Under the pieces are notes generated by a model. The model worked only from the letters and a program-made list of their open reading frames with translations. It was not told the origin of the DNA and made no database searches. A DNA stretch of 64,000 bases from DTKD01 sp964494345 (GTDB lineage: Bacteria > Armatimonadota > UBA5829): the NCBI GenBank assembly GCA_964494345.1, contig CAZBSI010000012.1:1-64000 (forward strand). Reading direction: 5' to 3'. Position 1 is the stretch's first letter. Each line of letters starts with the position of its first letter. Made by a program: the position numbers and the translations under genes. Below are positions 43,098 through 53,152 of the stretch, in pieces.

Positions 43098-44261
43098 CTA
43101 TGTGCTCAGGGCTTTGCGTAGGGCGTCGGTGTAGTATTGGACGTTTTCCCAGATTGCGTCGTCGGCTATTCTGTGGTCGGGGCATGGGATGAAGCCGCCT
43201 AAGTCGACTAACTTCTTTAGCCTCTCGACCTCTTTGTCGATTGCGGCGTAGTCCTGAGCAAGGACGTGCTTGCGCATGCCCCCTACCCCTCGGACTTGTT
43301 TGCCATACAACTTACGCCACTCGGCTATACTCGCACCCCAGGTGCCGACTTCGATTGGGAACATCACATTGACGCCGTTTTCCAGCCAGATTGGCACCAG
43401 TGCGTCGATCTTGCCGTCGCAGTCGAGAGAGACAAGGTTGATGCCGTAAGATGAAAGTAAATCGGTTATGCGCTTGTAGTGCGGGCCGACGTGTTTGGCG
43501 AAGAAATTGGGATTGACCAATGGGCCGCTTCTGAAGCAGATGTCCTCCCAGAAATGGCCGATGTCGAACAGTGCGCCTGTTTCTAAAGCCGCCCTGGTGT
43601 TTTGGTAACACAACTCCGCAGTGACGTCGATCATTTCTATGACCAGATCAGGATCATCGGCGATTAAATAGCACAGGTTTTCCATACCGACGATATCGCG
43701 AATGCTGCCGTAAAGGCTGCCGCAGTGCAGGAGATAGTGATCTTTTCGGTTTGGTTGTTTTAGATAGTCAAGCCCGCCCTGGTTGAATGGCTTCATCTCG
43801 GTCTCGCAGTTAACCCAACCCCCAGTTACTCGCTCCATAAAAAATTGTAGCCGCGGCCTGAAAAGCTCATCCCATTCCTTGCGACCCTTGAGGATGTGGT
43901 CGAACTCCATAGGGATGCCCGTTGCGCCCTCTCGCCGCAGGACAATAACGCCATTATAAGTCTGGATTTTCTGAGAGCCGTCGGGAAGCGTCTCAATGAC
44001 CCTGGTCTCAAAACCGGGCACGATGCCGTGGCTCGGAGAAAATACCCTGTGATAGGCCAGATCAAAGCCGAGCTTTTTGGTTAAATGCTCCAACCGAACA
44101 TCGCCGTCGCCAGCCAATGCCTGGTGGTACTCGTCTTCGGTTAGATGACCTTCGTTTTTCCACTTGACCAAAGTCTCCGCAAGAAAACCGAAATGTAAAA
44201 TCGGCATGCTATCGTAAGGCTCGTATGACAGGACTGCGAGAATCCGCTCTCTGTTGGTCAC
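43098..44261 (-). CDS. uroporphyrinogen decarboxylase-family (URO-D/MtaA-like) protein
   Basis: 387 residues from GTG 44261 with GGGGGA upstream. The start TNRERILAVLSYEPYDSMPILHFGF and the end GGMRKHVLAQDYAAIDKEVERLKKLVDLGGFIPCPDHRIADDAIWENVQYYTDAL match the large URO-D superfamily, in which (I)PCPDH carries metal- or substrate-binding His. The central ENLCYLIADDPDLVIEMIDV...DIGHFWEDICFRSGPLVNPNFF also fits. True HemE residues are not all visible, and no haem genes are near. Such proteins are often corrinoid-dependent methyltransferase components or act in sugar/amine demethylation; the substrate is unknown. Confidence 0.85.
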   Translation of the reverse strand: MTNRERILAVLSYEPYDSMPILHFGFLAETLVKWKNEGHLTEDEYHQALAGDGDVRLEHLTKKLGFDLAYHRVFSPSHGIVPGFETRVIETLPDGSQKIQTYNGVIVLRREGATGIPMEFDHILKGRKEWDELFRPRLQFFMERVTGGWVNCETEMKPFNQGGLDYLKQPNRKDHYLLHCGSLYGSIRDIVGMENLCYLIADDPDLVIEMIDVTAELCYQNTRAALETGALFDIGHFWEDICFRSGPLVNPNFFAKHVGPHYKRITDLLSSYGINLVSLDCDGKIDALVPIWLENGVNVMFPIEVGTWGASIAEWRKLYGKQVRGVGGMRKHVLAQDYAAIDKEVERLKKLVDLGGFIPCPDHRIADDAIWENVQYYTDALRKALST

Positions 44262-44441
44262 TATTATAATCCCCCATCTTCGGGTTGATTGTCAGATTTG
44301 ATATGCTTATACAACGCTGGCCGATCCAATGTCAAGAAAAAACAGCGGGGAATTGCGAATTTGGTGCGCAGTGCTGCTCATTTGCCAATATAATATCCGC
44401 CCTTTTGTGATCAGCGTGGGATATAATGGAATAAGGTAGAG

Positions 44442-47400
44442 GTGAAAGGTGCGGCCGCACAAGTGAGAGTAGTTGTTCGTAGTTTTCTTATCATAATAAT
44501 TGCCTGTCTTGCAACCTCGCTCGCAAGCGCGTCTGTTGTCTCTTCGCAGGGCAAACAGCCCGAAATCAAATATGTCCCAGACAGGATTATAGTAGGGTTC
44601 AAAAACAACGGCTCGGCGATGATGCGCGCACATAACCTGACATCCAATGCGGTAAACGCGCTGAATACTCGGAACCGCCTGACCTCCATCAAGCCGCTAT
44701 ACCCGGCAAAAGCTCACAAAGGTATTTCTGCGTCCAGTCTGCCCGGCAGTTCCGACGATGTCTTCGTATTGGAGTTCGCAAAGGGAACCGACCCCGTGGC
44801 ACTGGCGAAAGAATACTCTAAACTGCCTGAAGTGCGATACGCCGAGCCAGATTATATAAGGCACGCTATGCGCACCGATCCAAATGACACTTACTGGTCT
44901 ACTTCAGGGTCGTGGGGACAGAGTTATCGGGACCAATGGGACATGGAGATTATGCGCTGTCCGGATGCATGGGATATACAGACCGGCAGCGCCTCTACGG
45001 TTATCGCTGTTATCGACAGCGGCATAGACTATAACCACCCCGATATTATAGGAAACCTGTGGCAAAACCCCGGGGAGATTCCCGGAAACGGCATCGACGA
45101 TGACGGCAATGGATTTGTTGATGATTATATCGGTTACGATTTCTGCAATAACGATGGCGACCCGATGGACGACCACGGCCACGGCACACACGTATCCGGC
45201 ACCATCGGGGCGGTTGGTAATAACTCCGTCGGCATCAGCGGCGTCAACTGGAATTGCAGCATAATGTCGCTGAAGATACTCGATTCGAGCGGCAATGGAT
45301 CAGACTCCGACCTGGCTGCGGCGATTATCTACGCTGCGGATATGGGGGCGCAAGTCATAAATATGAGCCTCGGCGGGGACGAGTATTCGCAGACCATTCA
45401 CGATGCATTCGTCTACGCTCACCAACAGCGGGGCTGTGTGCTGGTCATTGCAGCGGGGAATGCCAACACTAACCTGACCAGTGCGTATCCGGGTTGGGAC
45501 AACATGTGCATCACGGTGGCGGCCAGCGATCAAAATGACGCCAAGTGTTATTTTTCTAACTATGGCGTTAAGATCGCGGTGTCGGCTCCCGGCGGAGGCC
45601 CGACCGGCTCGACCCCGCCGTGCGCTCAATATAACTGCCTCTCTCTGCGCGCTGCGAAGACCGATATGCTCCCGGCGAGTTGTGGCCCCGGAGCCGGGAT
45701 TATAGGGCAGAATTATTACCGGCAGGCAGGTACTTCGATGGCGTGTCCGCACGTGGCTGGGCTTGCCGCGCTGATTTTGTCTCAAAACCCGACCTGGACC
45801 AATGAGCAGGTCCGACAGGCAATCCAAATGAGGGCCGACGATATCCTAACCCCCGGATTTGACACTAAATCCGGCTTCGGCAGGGTCAACGCCTACGCTT
45901 CGGTAACTTCGCCGGAGCCTATGGAGGCGATGATAATCAGTCCAAACAATGGCGAAAAGGTATGGAATCGCATTGTGGTGAACGGGATTGCTGCGGGACC
46001 AAACTTTACCGGTTATACGGTAGACTATGGATCTGGCCGTGAACCGTCGAGTTGGACAACAATCTATACGGGTTATGAGCCGGTGAGATATGGCCCTTTG
46101 GCGGCATTCGAACCGAATCTGCTTGTTCCGGGGGTCTATACCCTCAGATTGAGGACAACTGGGTCGGGAACGGAGCTAAACGGCGAGTATCGAATAGAGG
46201 TAATAGTCGATTCGCCTGTAGGGTCGGGACACTTTACTGAACTCTTCGACTCAGCCTCGGCATTTGATCTTGATAATCTGTCTCTTGAATTCACGCCGGA
46301 TGGCAGCAATGGATTCTATTCTTTATGCTTGAAAGAGATAAATGAGCTGCCGACTGACCCCTCCGGCGGCACTGTGTTGCAATTGGATGAAGATGACTAC
46401 AAGGAAGTGATCCTTGATTCGGCGCAGGTCTCGCTGTATGGCAAAACAAGGGACAGGTTCTATGTGGGAAGCAACGGATATGTGACCTTTGATGCGGGGG
46501 ATACCAGTTGGTCGGAGACTTATAATCAGCACTTTGCACATCCGAGAATCTCGGCTTTGTTTGATGATTTGTCACCTGTCGAGGGCACGGTGAGCTGGAA
46601 ACAGTTGGCTGACAGGGTGGCGGTCACTTTTGAGAACGTACCGGAATACGGAAGCTCTGAAGGCAACACTTTTCAGATCGAGATGTTTTTTGACGGCAGA
46701 ATTGTGCTGTCCTATCTTGGCATCAGCGCCGGAGATGGCCTGGTTGGGTTGTCCGAAGGGGACGGAACCCCTGTTGGGTTTACAAAAAGCGATCTTTCAA
46801 GATATGACCACTGCAATCTTATAAGCAGGGCTGTGCAGATAATGAGCCCTAACGGCGGGGAGTATTTTGAACCAGGAGCCGGGGTGTCGATACAATGGGC
46901 AACACTTGGCATCGATTGGGTGCCGACAGACAAGATTAACTTATTGTATAGTATTGATTCTGGCGATTGGACTCCGATACCGGGTGCAAGTGGGCTGGCA
47001 TATCACTTGGGCTCGTTTAACTGGGACACGACTGGGCTTGTCGAATCCAATAAATATTTAGTGCGGATAGAATATGCGGGAGATGATTCGATATCGGATG
47101 CATCCGATGATTATTTTACAATCGCTATAGACAACACCCCACCAACGATAGTTCATAGCCCTATGGCCAATACAAAAAATCAGACTGGGCCGTATCACGT
47201 GTGCGCTAATGTGACGGATGCGTATGGAGTGGAAAGCGTCACGCTATTCTGGTCGAAAAACGGAGGCGCGTTTAATCAAGTCGCGATGCAGTCTACTGCG
47301 TATCCAAACGAATATTGTGCATCTATTCCGGGGCCGAGCGTTATCGGGGATCAATATTGTTATTATATTGAAGCGCAAGATGCCTCTTCGGCTCAGAACC

Positions 47401-49127
47401 TTGCCCGCGACCCACAATCCGACACCTACTGTTTTGAGATACTGGATTGCAAACCCGCGACGCCGGTCGATCCTACCCCTGCTGATAGTTCTAATGACGC
47501 CTCAATCAACAGTACCTTAAGCTGGAAAGACGGCGAAGATGCATTTGATTTGGTCAATGGCGGGTTTGAGACGGGTGATTTCACCGGCTGGTCGGTTGGG
47601 TCTGGAGAGGGCAACGTCGATCAGTGGGTCGTAGTGACCATAGATGAGCCGGGCTGGTCGGGGGATGGGCATCCTTTTGAAGGCACATACTATGCGCAGA
47701 ACGGCTTCGACGGAGCAGCCGGGCAGTACGTTGATCTATATCAGGAGATAGCGGTTCCAAGCTGGGTGAGCTCGCTTGCACTGCGATGGAGTGATCGTTT
47801 GCAGTGGGATATCACCCACAACGCCACTAAAGCCCGCGGATACTCGGTGACTATCCAGCCAGCGGGAGGGGGGTCCGCGATCGCAGAACTCTACTCCACC
47901 ACATTGGAACCTATGACATCGGGGGATACGGGTTATGTGACACACACAGTTGATTTGCTGGCATTAGCGCCAAGCCTCGTAGGCAAGACGATGAGAGTAA
48001 ACTTCCACCTGGCAATCCCCGAAAGCTACACCGGGCCTGCTCAAATCGATTTGGATGCGATATCGTTGATTTTGGACCCGCTGCAGGAAAACCAGCCAAG
48101 CGCGACGATCAGTGGCGAGATCAAGAAACATTCGATGAAGTCGCAGCTATTAGACAGGCAAGCGTATGAAAAACTTAGGGCGGCAATACTGGCGACTCCG
48201 GTTATAAATAAAAGAATGCCCGCTAATTTCAGAGCCCAAGAAATCGCCGAGCATCAGACGACTTTTGATGTGTTGTTTGGTAAGTCTTCGGAGTCATTGG
48301 CTTTGATCGGGACTGGATTGACCGAGCCGACTTTTAACCCCGGGCCTTTGGAAAGGCGCGCAAAATATTATTGGAGAGTGGTAGCCCATAACGATTGCGG
48401 AAGCACAGACGGGCCGTTGTGGTCGTTTACCACCGAATCCGCGCCTATAACTAAACCTGCAAACGGCGCGTCCGTGGAGCTGAGGCAGGTAGCTGTTACT
48501 GAGGCTAAGCCTGATTACTTCTATGTGGAGACCAGTACAAGGGAGTCTGGAATCAGGGTTGAGAAGGCTTCTCACGGGCTGAGCATAGGCGATGTGGTAA
48601 ATATCACGGGCACGATGCGCACCAACGCTAATTATGAAAGATACGTCGAAGCTGCTGAGATTACTAATGTACCTTTGACCGAATTCATCAAGCCACTCGG
48701 TATGGTCAACAAAAGCGTCGGGGGTTCGGACTGGTTCTATAACCCGTCCACTGGCGCCGGGCAGAGGGGAATCGACGGCTGCAGCGGATTGAATAACATT
48801 GGCTTGCTGGTGAGTGTGTGGGGCAAAGTTGTCTCTAAGGGCCGTGGCTGGTTTTATATTGATGATGGTTCCGCGGTGAAAGATGGAACAGGAATCACTG
48901 GAATATATTGCGAACTGCCGGAGGGCGTGGCTGCCCCATCGGTTGGAGAATTCGTCAGGGTAACGGGGATTTCGAGTTGTGAGCTGTATGAAAGTGCTCT
49001 GGTTAGTGTAATTGCTCTGAGAAACGCAGATGATATCTACTGTTTTTCTGGCTATTTTGCCACGTCTTCCTTAGTCAGCTCACATTCACCACGCACACTT
49101 CAAAGACCAAGGGACGTGGTCAAATAA
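44442..49127 (+). CDS. giant secreted subtilisin-like (S8) protease with C-terminal OB-like domain
   Basis: 1561 residues. Start GTG 44442, signal peptide (RSFLIIIIACLATSLASA), then a propeptide (VPDRIIVGFKNN... to VRYAEPDY). The S8 catalytic triad is intact: Asp192 in VIAVIDSGIDYNHPDI, His247 in GHGTHVSGT, Ser432 in AGTSMACPHVAGLAALIL. After residue ~500 come non-catalytic modules: a nidogen-like section (DRFYVGSNGYVTFDAGD...ISALFDDLSP), a PNGGEYFEPG Ig-like unit, a jelly-roll-like section (VNGGFETGDFTGWSVGSG...QEIAVPSW), an Fn3-like unit ending YYWRVVAHNDCGSTDGPLWSF, and from ~1344 the double OB-like domain (FYVETSTRESGIRV, GMVNKSVGG, GLNNIGLLVSVWGKV, FYIDDGSAVKDG). Probably an extracellular protease acting on protein or matrix substrates. 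Confidence 0.93.
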   Translation: MKGAAAQVRVVVRSFLIIIIACLATSLASASVVSSQGKQPEIKYVPDRIIVGFKNNGSAMMRAHNLTSNAVNALNTRNRLTSIKPLYPAKAHKGISASSLPGSSDDVFVLEFAKGTDPVALAKEYSKLPEVRYAEPDYIRHAMRTDPNDTYWSTSGSWGQSYRDQWDMEIMRCPDAWDIQTGSASTVIAVIDSGIDYNHPDIIGNLWQNPGEIPGNGIDDDGNGFVDDYIGYDFCNNDGDPMDDHGHGTHVSGTIGAVGNNSVGISGVNWNCSIMSLKILDSSGNGSDSDLAAAIIYAADMGAQVINMSLGGDEYSQTIHDAFVYAHQQRGCVLVIAAGNANTNLTSAYPGWDNMCITVAASDQNDAKCYFSNYGVKIAVSAPGGGPTGSTPPCAQYNCLSLRAAKTDMLPASCGPGAGIIGQNYYRQAGTSMACPHVAGLAALILSQNPTWTNEQVRQAIQMRADDILTPGFDTKSGFGRVNAYASVTSPEPMEAMIISPNNGEKVWNRIVVNGIAAGPNFTGYTVDYGSGREPSSWTTIYTGYEPVRYGPLAAFEPNLLVPGVYTLRLRTTGSGTELNGEYRIEVIVDSPVGSGHFTELFDSASAFDLDNLSLEFTPDGSNGFYSLCLKEINELPTDPSGGTVLQLDEDDYKEVILDSAQVSLYGKTRDRFYVGSNGYVTFDAGDTSWSETYNQHFAHPRISALFDDLSPVEGTVSWKQLADRVAVTFENVPEYGSSEGNTFQIEMFFDGRIVLSYLGISAGDGLVGLSEGDGTPVGFTKSDLSRYDHCNLISRAVQIMSPNGGEYFEPGAGVSIQWATLGIDWVPTDKINLLYSIDSGDWTPIPGASGLAYHLGSFNWDTTGLVESNKYLVRIEYAGDDSISDASDDYFTIAIDNTPPTIVHSPMANTKNQTGPYHVCANVTDAYGVESVTLFWSKNGGAFNQVAMQSTAYPNEYCASIPGPSVIGDQYCYYIEAQDASSAQNLARDPQSDTYCFEILDCKPATPVDPTPADSSNDASINSTLSWKDGEDAFDLVNGGFETGDFTGWSVGSGEGNVDQWVVVTIDEPGWSGDGHPFEGTYYAQNGFDGAAGQYVDLYQEIAVPSWVSSLALRWSDRLQWDITHNATKARGYSVTIQPAGGGSAIAELYSTTLEPMTSGDTGYVTHTVDLLALAPSLVGKTMRVNFHLAIPESYTGPAQIDLDAISLILDPLQENQPSATISGEIKKHSMKSQLLDRQAYEKLRAAILATPVINKRMPANFRAQEIAEHQTTFDVLFGKSSESLALIGTGLTEPTFNPGPLERRAKYYWRVVAHNDCGSTDGPLWSFTTESAPITKPANGASVELRQVAVTEAKPDYFYVETSTRESGIRVEKASHGLSIGDVVNITGTMRTNANYERYVEAAEITNVPLTEFIKPLGMVNKSVGGSDWFYNPSTGAGQRGIDGCSGLNNIGLLVSVWGKVVSKGRGWFYIDDGSAVKDGTGITGIYCELPEGVAAPSVGEFVRVTGISSCELYESALVSVIALRNADDIYCFSGYFATSSLVSSHSPRTLQRPRDVVK

Positions 49128-49131
49128 TTAT

Positions 49132-49182
49132 TTGACAAGTCAACTAGTTGGGCTTATAGTGCAGATGCACACATGTGCGTCT
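49132..49182 (+). promoter_or_regulatory. consensus sigma-70 promoter with downstream palindrome
   Basis: TTGACA (49132-49137), a 17-nt spacer and TATAGT (49155-49160) form the best housekeeping promoter in the window. It is followed at once by the imperfect palindrome AGATGCACACATGTGCGTCT (49163-49182), which would cover the transcription start and could be an operator or a 5' hairpin. It drives the amidase gene, whose AGGAGG is at 49212-49217. Confidence 0.75.
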
Positions 49183-49224
49183 CAGGAACAGCAGGGCCTG
49201 GGATGAAATATAGGAGGAACGCTT

Positions 49225-52200
49225 ATGAATAGGCCTGCCATCTGTTGGAGGGCGTCAGTTATACTGGCGCTTGTATTCTTGCTTTGTGCAGGAATGGCTA
49301 ATGCCGCGACTGTTCAAGTGCGGTTTTGGCAAAACGACCAAATTGCCATCGTAAATCGCGATGTACCAACTGGAGTTTCCCCTGCCGAAGCGGCGATTCG
49401 CGCTCTAGTAGCCGGTCCCACCGCTGCAGAGGCACAAGCTGGTGTGAAGTCTTCTATTCCGGCTGGGGTCAGTATTGTAAAACTAAACCTGACGCAGACT
49501 GCCGCGGAAATAGATATGTCCGCCGGGGTCACGAGCGGACTTTCTGAAGCGGGGTTGACGGATATCTTCAATCAATTCCGGATGACGCTCGGAGATTTCC
49601 CTGCGATTGCCAGTATCAAGCTGACCTCGAAGGGTAAATCGCTGGGCTCTTATCTATCTGATACCGGCATCGTGGGACAGCCTGCTCCTGCTCTTGTTAA
49701 GACCAATGCTGTCGGTTTGGCCGGCAAGAAAATCTGTGTCGGGCCTTCTCACGGTAAGTTTTGGAACGGCAGCGGCTGGTATTGGCAGAGAGGCTTGACC
49801 TGCGGATGGGGTGAAGCGGCGCTCGAAGACCTTCTCAGCATCAAACTGGTCACGTTGCTTGGTCAATATCTGACGCAGGATGGGGCCACTGTAGTCTACC
49901 CAAGACAAATGAACCTTAGCGACTGCTGCCATACCGAGACGGGCCTGCCCTGGCATCAAATGTGTGCGCAGTCCTGGTTGAAGCACGCTGGTCTGCCCGG
50001 TAGCGTCTGGGCGAGTGCGAGCGGCAACTATGGCGCAGAGACTGCAGTCAATCGAAACAGCGACGATATCCGTGCTCGGCCGCTTTATGCCGATTACACC
50101 AACTCGGACATCTATATTGCGCACCACACCAACGCTGGTGGAGAGGGTACTGCTACCGGAACCGAGACCTTTAGAGACACGCAGATGGCTTATCCTCAGT
50201 ATGTGGGCGATAGCTTGAACCTGGCAAATGCGATTCAGAACAACGTGGTGAGCGCAATACGCAGCACGTTCGATGAGGAACCGGGTTGGGCGAACAGAGG
50301 AGTAAAGGACTCCGCTGGCGGATTTGGCGAGATCCGAGTCCCCTCGCGGCCTGCCGTTCTCATTGAGCTTGGCTTCCATGACGACTGCACCAGAGACGCA
50401 CTTTATATGACCCAGGATGATTTCTTCAAATCTGTTGCGGAATGGGGTCTTTATAAGGGAATCTGCGAGTATTTTGGCAACACGCCGACCTGGGATAAGT
50501 ATTCCTGTGAGTATGTCTCGGATACAATTCCGGCGACTATGAACCCGAAGCAGGTCTATAACTGCTCCATCACTCTTCGAAACCGTGGCGTGGCCTGGTA
50601 TAGCGCCAGAGGATTCAGGCTGGTAGCGACCGGTAACAACGACTCGTGGTTCAAGAGTGTTTCTTTCATCAACTCGCCCAACGGAATTAAACCGGGTGAG
50701 ACTGCTACGTTTAATTTCCAGTTAACCGGCCCGGTGGTGGGCGGCGTGCGCACTACAGAGTGGAAAATGGCTCGAAACGGATACAGCGCCGCCTTTGGCC
50801 CTACCATTACGAAGGTGGTTGATGCAGGAACGGTCATAGACAACGATCCTCCGACTGTGCCTGCCAACCTGCACTCGACAGCGGCAACGACTGTCACCAT
50901 ATCCCTTGCGTGGAATGCCTCCACCGACGTTGACAGCGAAGTAACTGGATATACTGTGTATCGCAACGGCAGTGCTGTCGCTACAATCAGCGGAACGACC
51001 TATAAGGACACGGGCCTTACACACGGCACGACCTATACCTATGAAGTAGACGCTATCGACGCATTTAATAACAGGTCTGCCAAGTGCGACCCTGTTCAGG
51101 CGTCCACAGTTGAAGACGGCGAACCTCCGACGGTGCCGGGCAATCTGCGAACCACCGCAGTTAACGCAAATAACGTGGCGCTTGCCTGGGACGCGTCGAC
51201 TGACAATGTTGGTGTGACCGGCTACGCGATCTATCGCAATGGAGTATCCATCGCGACCACCACGTCGACTACATATAACGACACTGGAGTGGCTCAGAGC
51301 TCGAGCTACACATATCAGGTCGATGCTTACGATGCGGCGGGTAATCGCTCCGCTAAGAGCAACACCGTTTCGCTTAATACACCGATCCTGTCTACGTGGG
51401 GACCGTATACGCTGACCCAGGGCGGAACGATCTACTATCCGAGTTACTTTAACGCTACATACACAACAGGGTGGTATACGACCACAGCAGGCACTGGAGC
51501 CGCCAGGACGGTTCTGAAGGCTACTGATGCGCAGATGGCGACGATGCCGGCGCAGGCGATAGTCAATGGCGCTACGTTTACTGTAAAGTACCAGAGAAGC
51601 GGTGCGTACAGCACATCTGCTAACAACCCACTTAATATTTACAGGATAACTAAGGATTGGAATAGCGGCTCTGTATTGTGGAACACGCCGTGGGCAAGTG
51701 GTGGCGGGGACTACGCCTCTGTCGGCACTGCTTCTCAGGCGTGCATTTACCCTGATGACGGTTATGTATTTACGTTTAACGTAAGTGGAACGAATGGCTG
51801 GTTCCCTTATGGCGTGTTGATGAAGGGCGACAACGAGTCGAGCATTACGTATAGAAAGAAGTTCATAACAAACAGCGGAACTCTTGCTGTGAACTACGTG
51901 CCGCCGACTCCGACTATCAGAACGTGGTCATATCTGGGACATTATCCGCAGGGGACGACCAACGACCACGCGACGCGAATCAACACTGACCACGTGGCGG
52001 GAACCTATGTCGGCATTCCGATTACCGAGGCCAACATAGCTCCGTGCGCCGCTAATGGCGCGGCTGGGCCGAGCTATGGCAACAACTATGGCGACTTCAA
52101 ATGGAAGAAGGGCACGTCAGCAAACGACGTCTGCAGCCTGCTTCAACCGACGTTCTATAACGCTCCGGCGGTGGACAACGGCACTACCTATGCTGCTACA

Positions 52201-53076
52201 TACATCTACAACAGTGGCGCACAGGTAACTAATACCTATCTGTTCATCGGATCAGACGACGCCTGCAAGGTGTATCTGAACGGTGCTTTGGCGGGTAGCT
52301 ATACGGCTGGTCGCGGCTGCGTGGCGGATAGCGACATGTATGGCCCGGTCACTATTAAGAGTGGCTGGAACAGACTGCTGGTTAAGGTTGAAAACGGTGG
52401 CGGCGGGTATGGTCTTTACGCTCGCGTCGGCTATATCAACCGCACCGCAGTGCCGAACCTGACCGCTTATGCGGTGGACGGGGCGGTTCCGACCAATCCG
52501 ACAAGCTGCACAGAATCTGGTGGCGCTGTTGATAATACCGCTCAGTCGGCAGTTACCGCGCCCAGCTTCGGTTGGAGTGGCGCTGCTGATCCTCAGGGAA
52601 CCGGCGAAGGCGTATCCGGCGTCCGGGGTTATAGAGTATACTTCGGAACTGATCCGGATGGCACTCCTGATGCGTTCCAGACCGGGGCCACGTTTGCCCC
52701 TGGAACTCAGGCTCCTGGCACATATTATCTGCGCGTAAGCACTGTGGACTTCGCACTCAACGAGTCCGAGCCGCAGACGCTGTTCACGTTTGTGCTTGAG
52801 GACCCCCAGGTGGATTCCTATGGTATCACCAACAAGGCGGCGCTGGATGCGTTGACCGCAACCGCCGCTGCTACTACTAAGTTCACCGTTTGGGGTGCTG
52901 TGAGTGTGATCGATGCCAACAGCTTCGTCGTAGACGACGGATCTGGCGCGCCGATCAAGGTCCTTAAGGCCAACCACGGATTCTCCAACGGCGACTATGT
53001 ATCGGCTGCCGGAACGCTCGATGTGAGCGGACCTCAGCCTGTGTTGACTGCATTGACAGCTAAAAAGCAGAACTGA
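49225..53076 (+). CDS. multidomain N-acetylmuramoyl-L-alanine amidase
   Basis: 1283 residues with signal peptide (ICWRASVILALVFLLCAGMANA). Residues ~30-150 are a GerMN-like domain (VQVRFWQND..., SPAEAAIRALVAGPTAAEAQAGVKSSIP). Residues ~165-420 are an Amidase_3 zinc domain with His176 (GPSHGK), His300 (IAHHTNAGG) and Glu381 (VLIELGFHDD). Then an Ig-like NRGVAWYSARGFRL unit, two Fn3 domains starting with PPTVPANLHST (~539) and PPTVPGNLRTT (~635), a DNRLRE-like section (~725-890), a PA14-like section (YLGHYPQGTTNDHATRINTD...LFIGSDDACKVYLNG, ~898-1070), an Fn3-like unit, and a single OB-like domain at the end (KFTVWGAVSVIDANSFVVDDGSG). It should cleave peptidoglycan stem peptides; the many binding modules suggest action outside the cell or anchoring to other surfaces. 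Confidence 0.9.
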   Translation: MNRPAICWRASVILALVFLLCAGMANAATVQVRFWQNDQIAIVNRDVPTGVSPAEAAIRALVAGPTAAEAQAGVKSSIPAGVSIVKLNLTQTAAEIDMSAGVTSGLSEAGLTDIFNQFRMTLGDFPAIASIKLTSKGKSLGSYLSDTGIVGQPAPALVKTNAVGLAGKKICVGPSHGKFWNGSGWYWQRGLTCGWGEAALEDLLSIKLVTLLGQYLTQDGATVVYPRQMNLSDCCHTETGLPWHQMCAQSWLKHAGLPGSVWASASGNYGAETAVNRNSDDIRARPLYADYTNSDIYIAHHTNAGGEGTATGTETFRDTQMAYPQYVGDSLNLANAIQNNVVSAIRSTFDEEPGWANRGVKDSAGGFGEIRVPSRPAVLIELGFHDDCTRDALYMTQDDFFKSVAEWGLYKGICEYFGNTPTWDKYSCEYVSDTIPATMNPKQVYNCSITLRNRGVAWYSARGFRLVATGNNDSWFKSVSFINSPNGIKPGETATFNFQLTGPVVGGVRTTEWKMARNGYSAAFGPTITKVVDAGTVIDNDPPTVPANLHSTAATTVTISLAWNASTDVDSEVTGYTVYRNGSAVATISGTTYKDTGLTHGTTYTYEVDAIDAFNNRSAKCDPVQASTVEDGEPPTVPGNLRTTAVNANNVALAWDASTDNVGVTGYAIYRNGVSIATTTSTTYNDTGVAQSSSYTYQVDAYDAAGNRSAKSNTVSLNTPILSTWGPYTLTQGGTIYYPSYFNATYTTGWYTTTAGTGAARTVLKATDAQMATMPAQAIVNGATFTVKYQRSGAYSTSANNPLNIYRITKDWNSGSVLWNTPWASGGGDYASVGTASQACIYPDDGYVFTFNVSGTNGWFPYGVLMKGDNESSITYRKKFITNSGTLAVNYVPPTPTIRTWSYLGHYPQGTTNDHATRINTDHVAGTYVGIPITEANIAPCAANGAAGPSYGNNYGDFKWKKGTSANDVCSLLQPTFYNAPAVDNGTTYAATYIYNSGAQVTNTYLFIGSDDACKVYLNGALAGSYTAGRGCVADSDMYGPVTIKSGWNRLLVKVENGGGGYGLYARVGYINRTAVPNLTAYAVDGAVPTNPTSCTESGGAVDNTAQSAVTAPSFGWSGAADPQGTGEGVSGVRGYRVYFGTDPDGTPDAFQTGATFAPGTQAPGTYYLRVSTVDFALNESEPQTLFTFVLEDPQVDSYGITNKAALDALTATAAATTKFTVWGAVSVIDANSFVVDDGSGAPIKVLKANHGFSNGDYVSAAGTLDVSGPQPVLTALTAKKQN

Positions 53077-53104
53077 TCTGTGCGGTCGATGTGAATGACT
53101 CGAA

Positions 53105-53137
53105 GGGGGTTGTCAGTAATGGCAACCCCCGTTGTTT
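53105..53137 (+). terminator. terminator of the amidase gene
   Basis: GGGGGTTG (53105-53112) pairs perfectly with CAACCCCC (53123-53130), followed by GTTGTTT. The kinase frame begins just after it, with no good ribosome binding site. Confidence 0.65.
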
Positions 53138-53152
53138 AATGGTCAAATTGAT

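Noticed and set aside
44389..44427. TATAAT boxes just upstream of the subtilisin-like protease
   Set aside because: Two -10-like hexamers exist (44389-44394, 44422-44427), but neither has a -35 box at a suitable distance and the second leaves almost no room for a leader, so no promoter is called.
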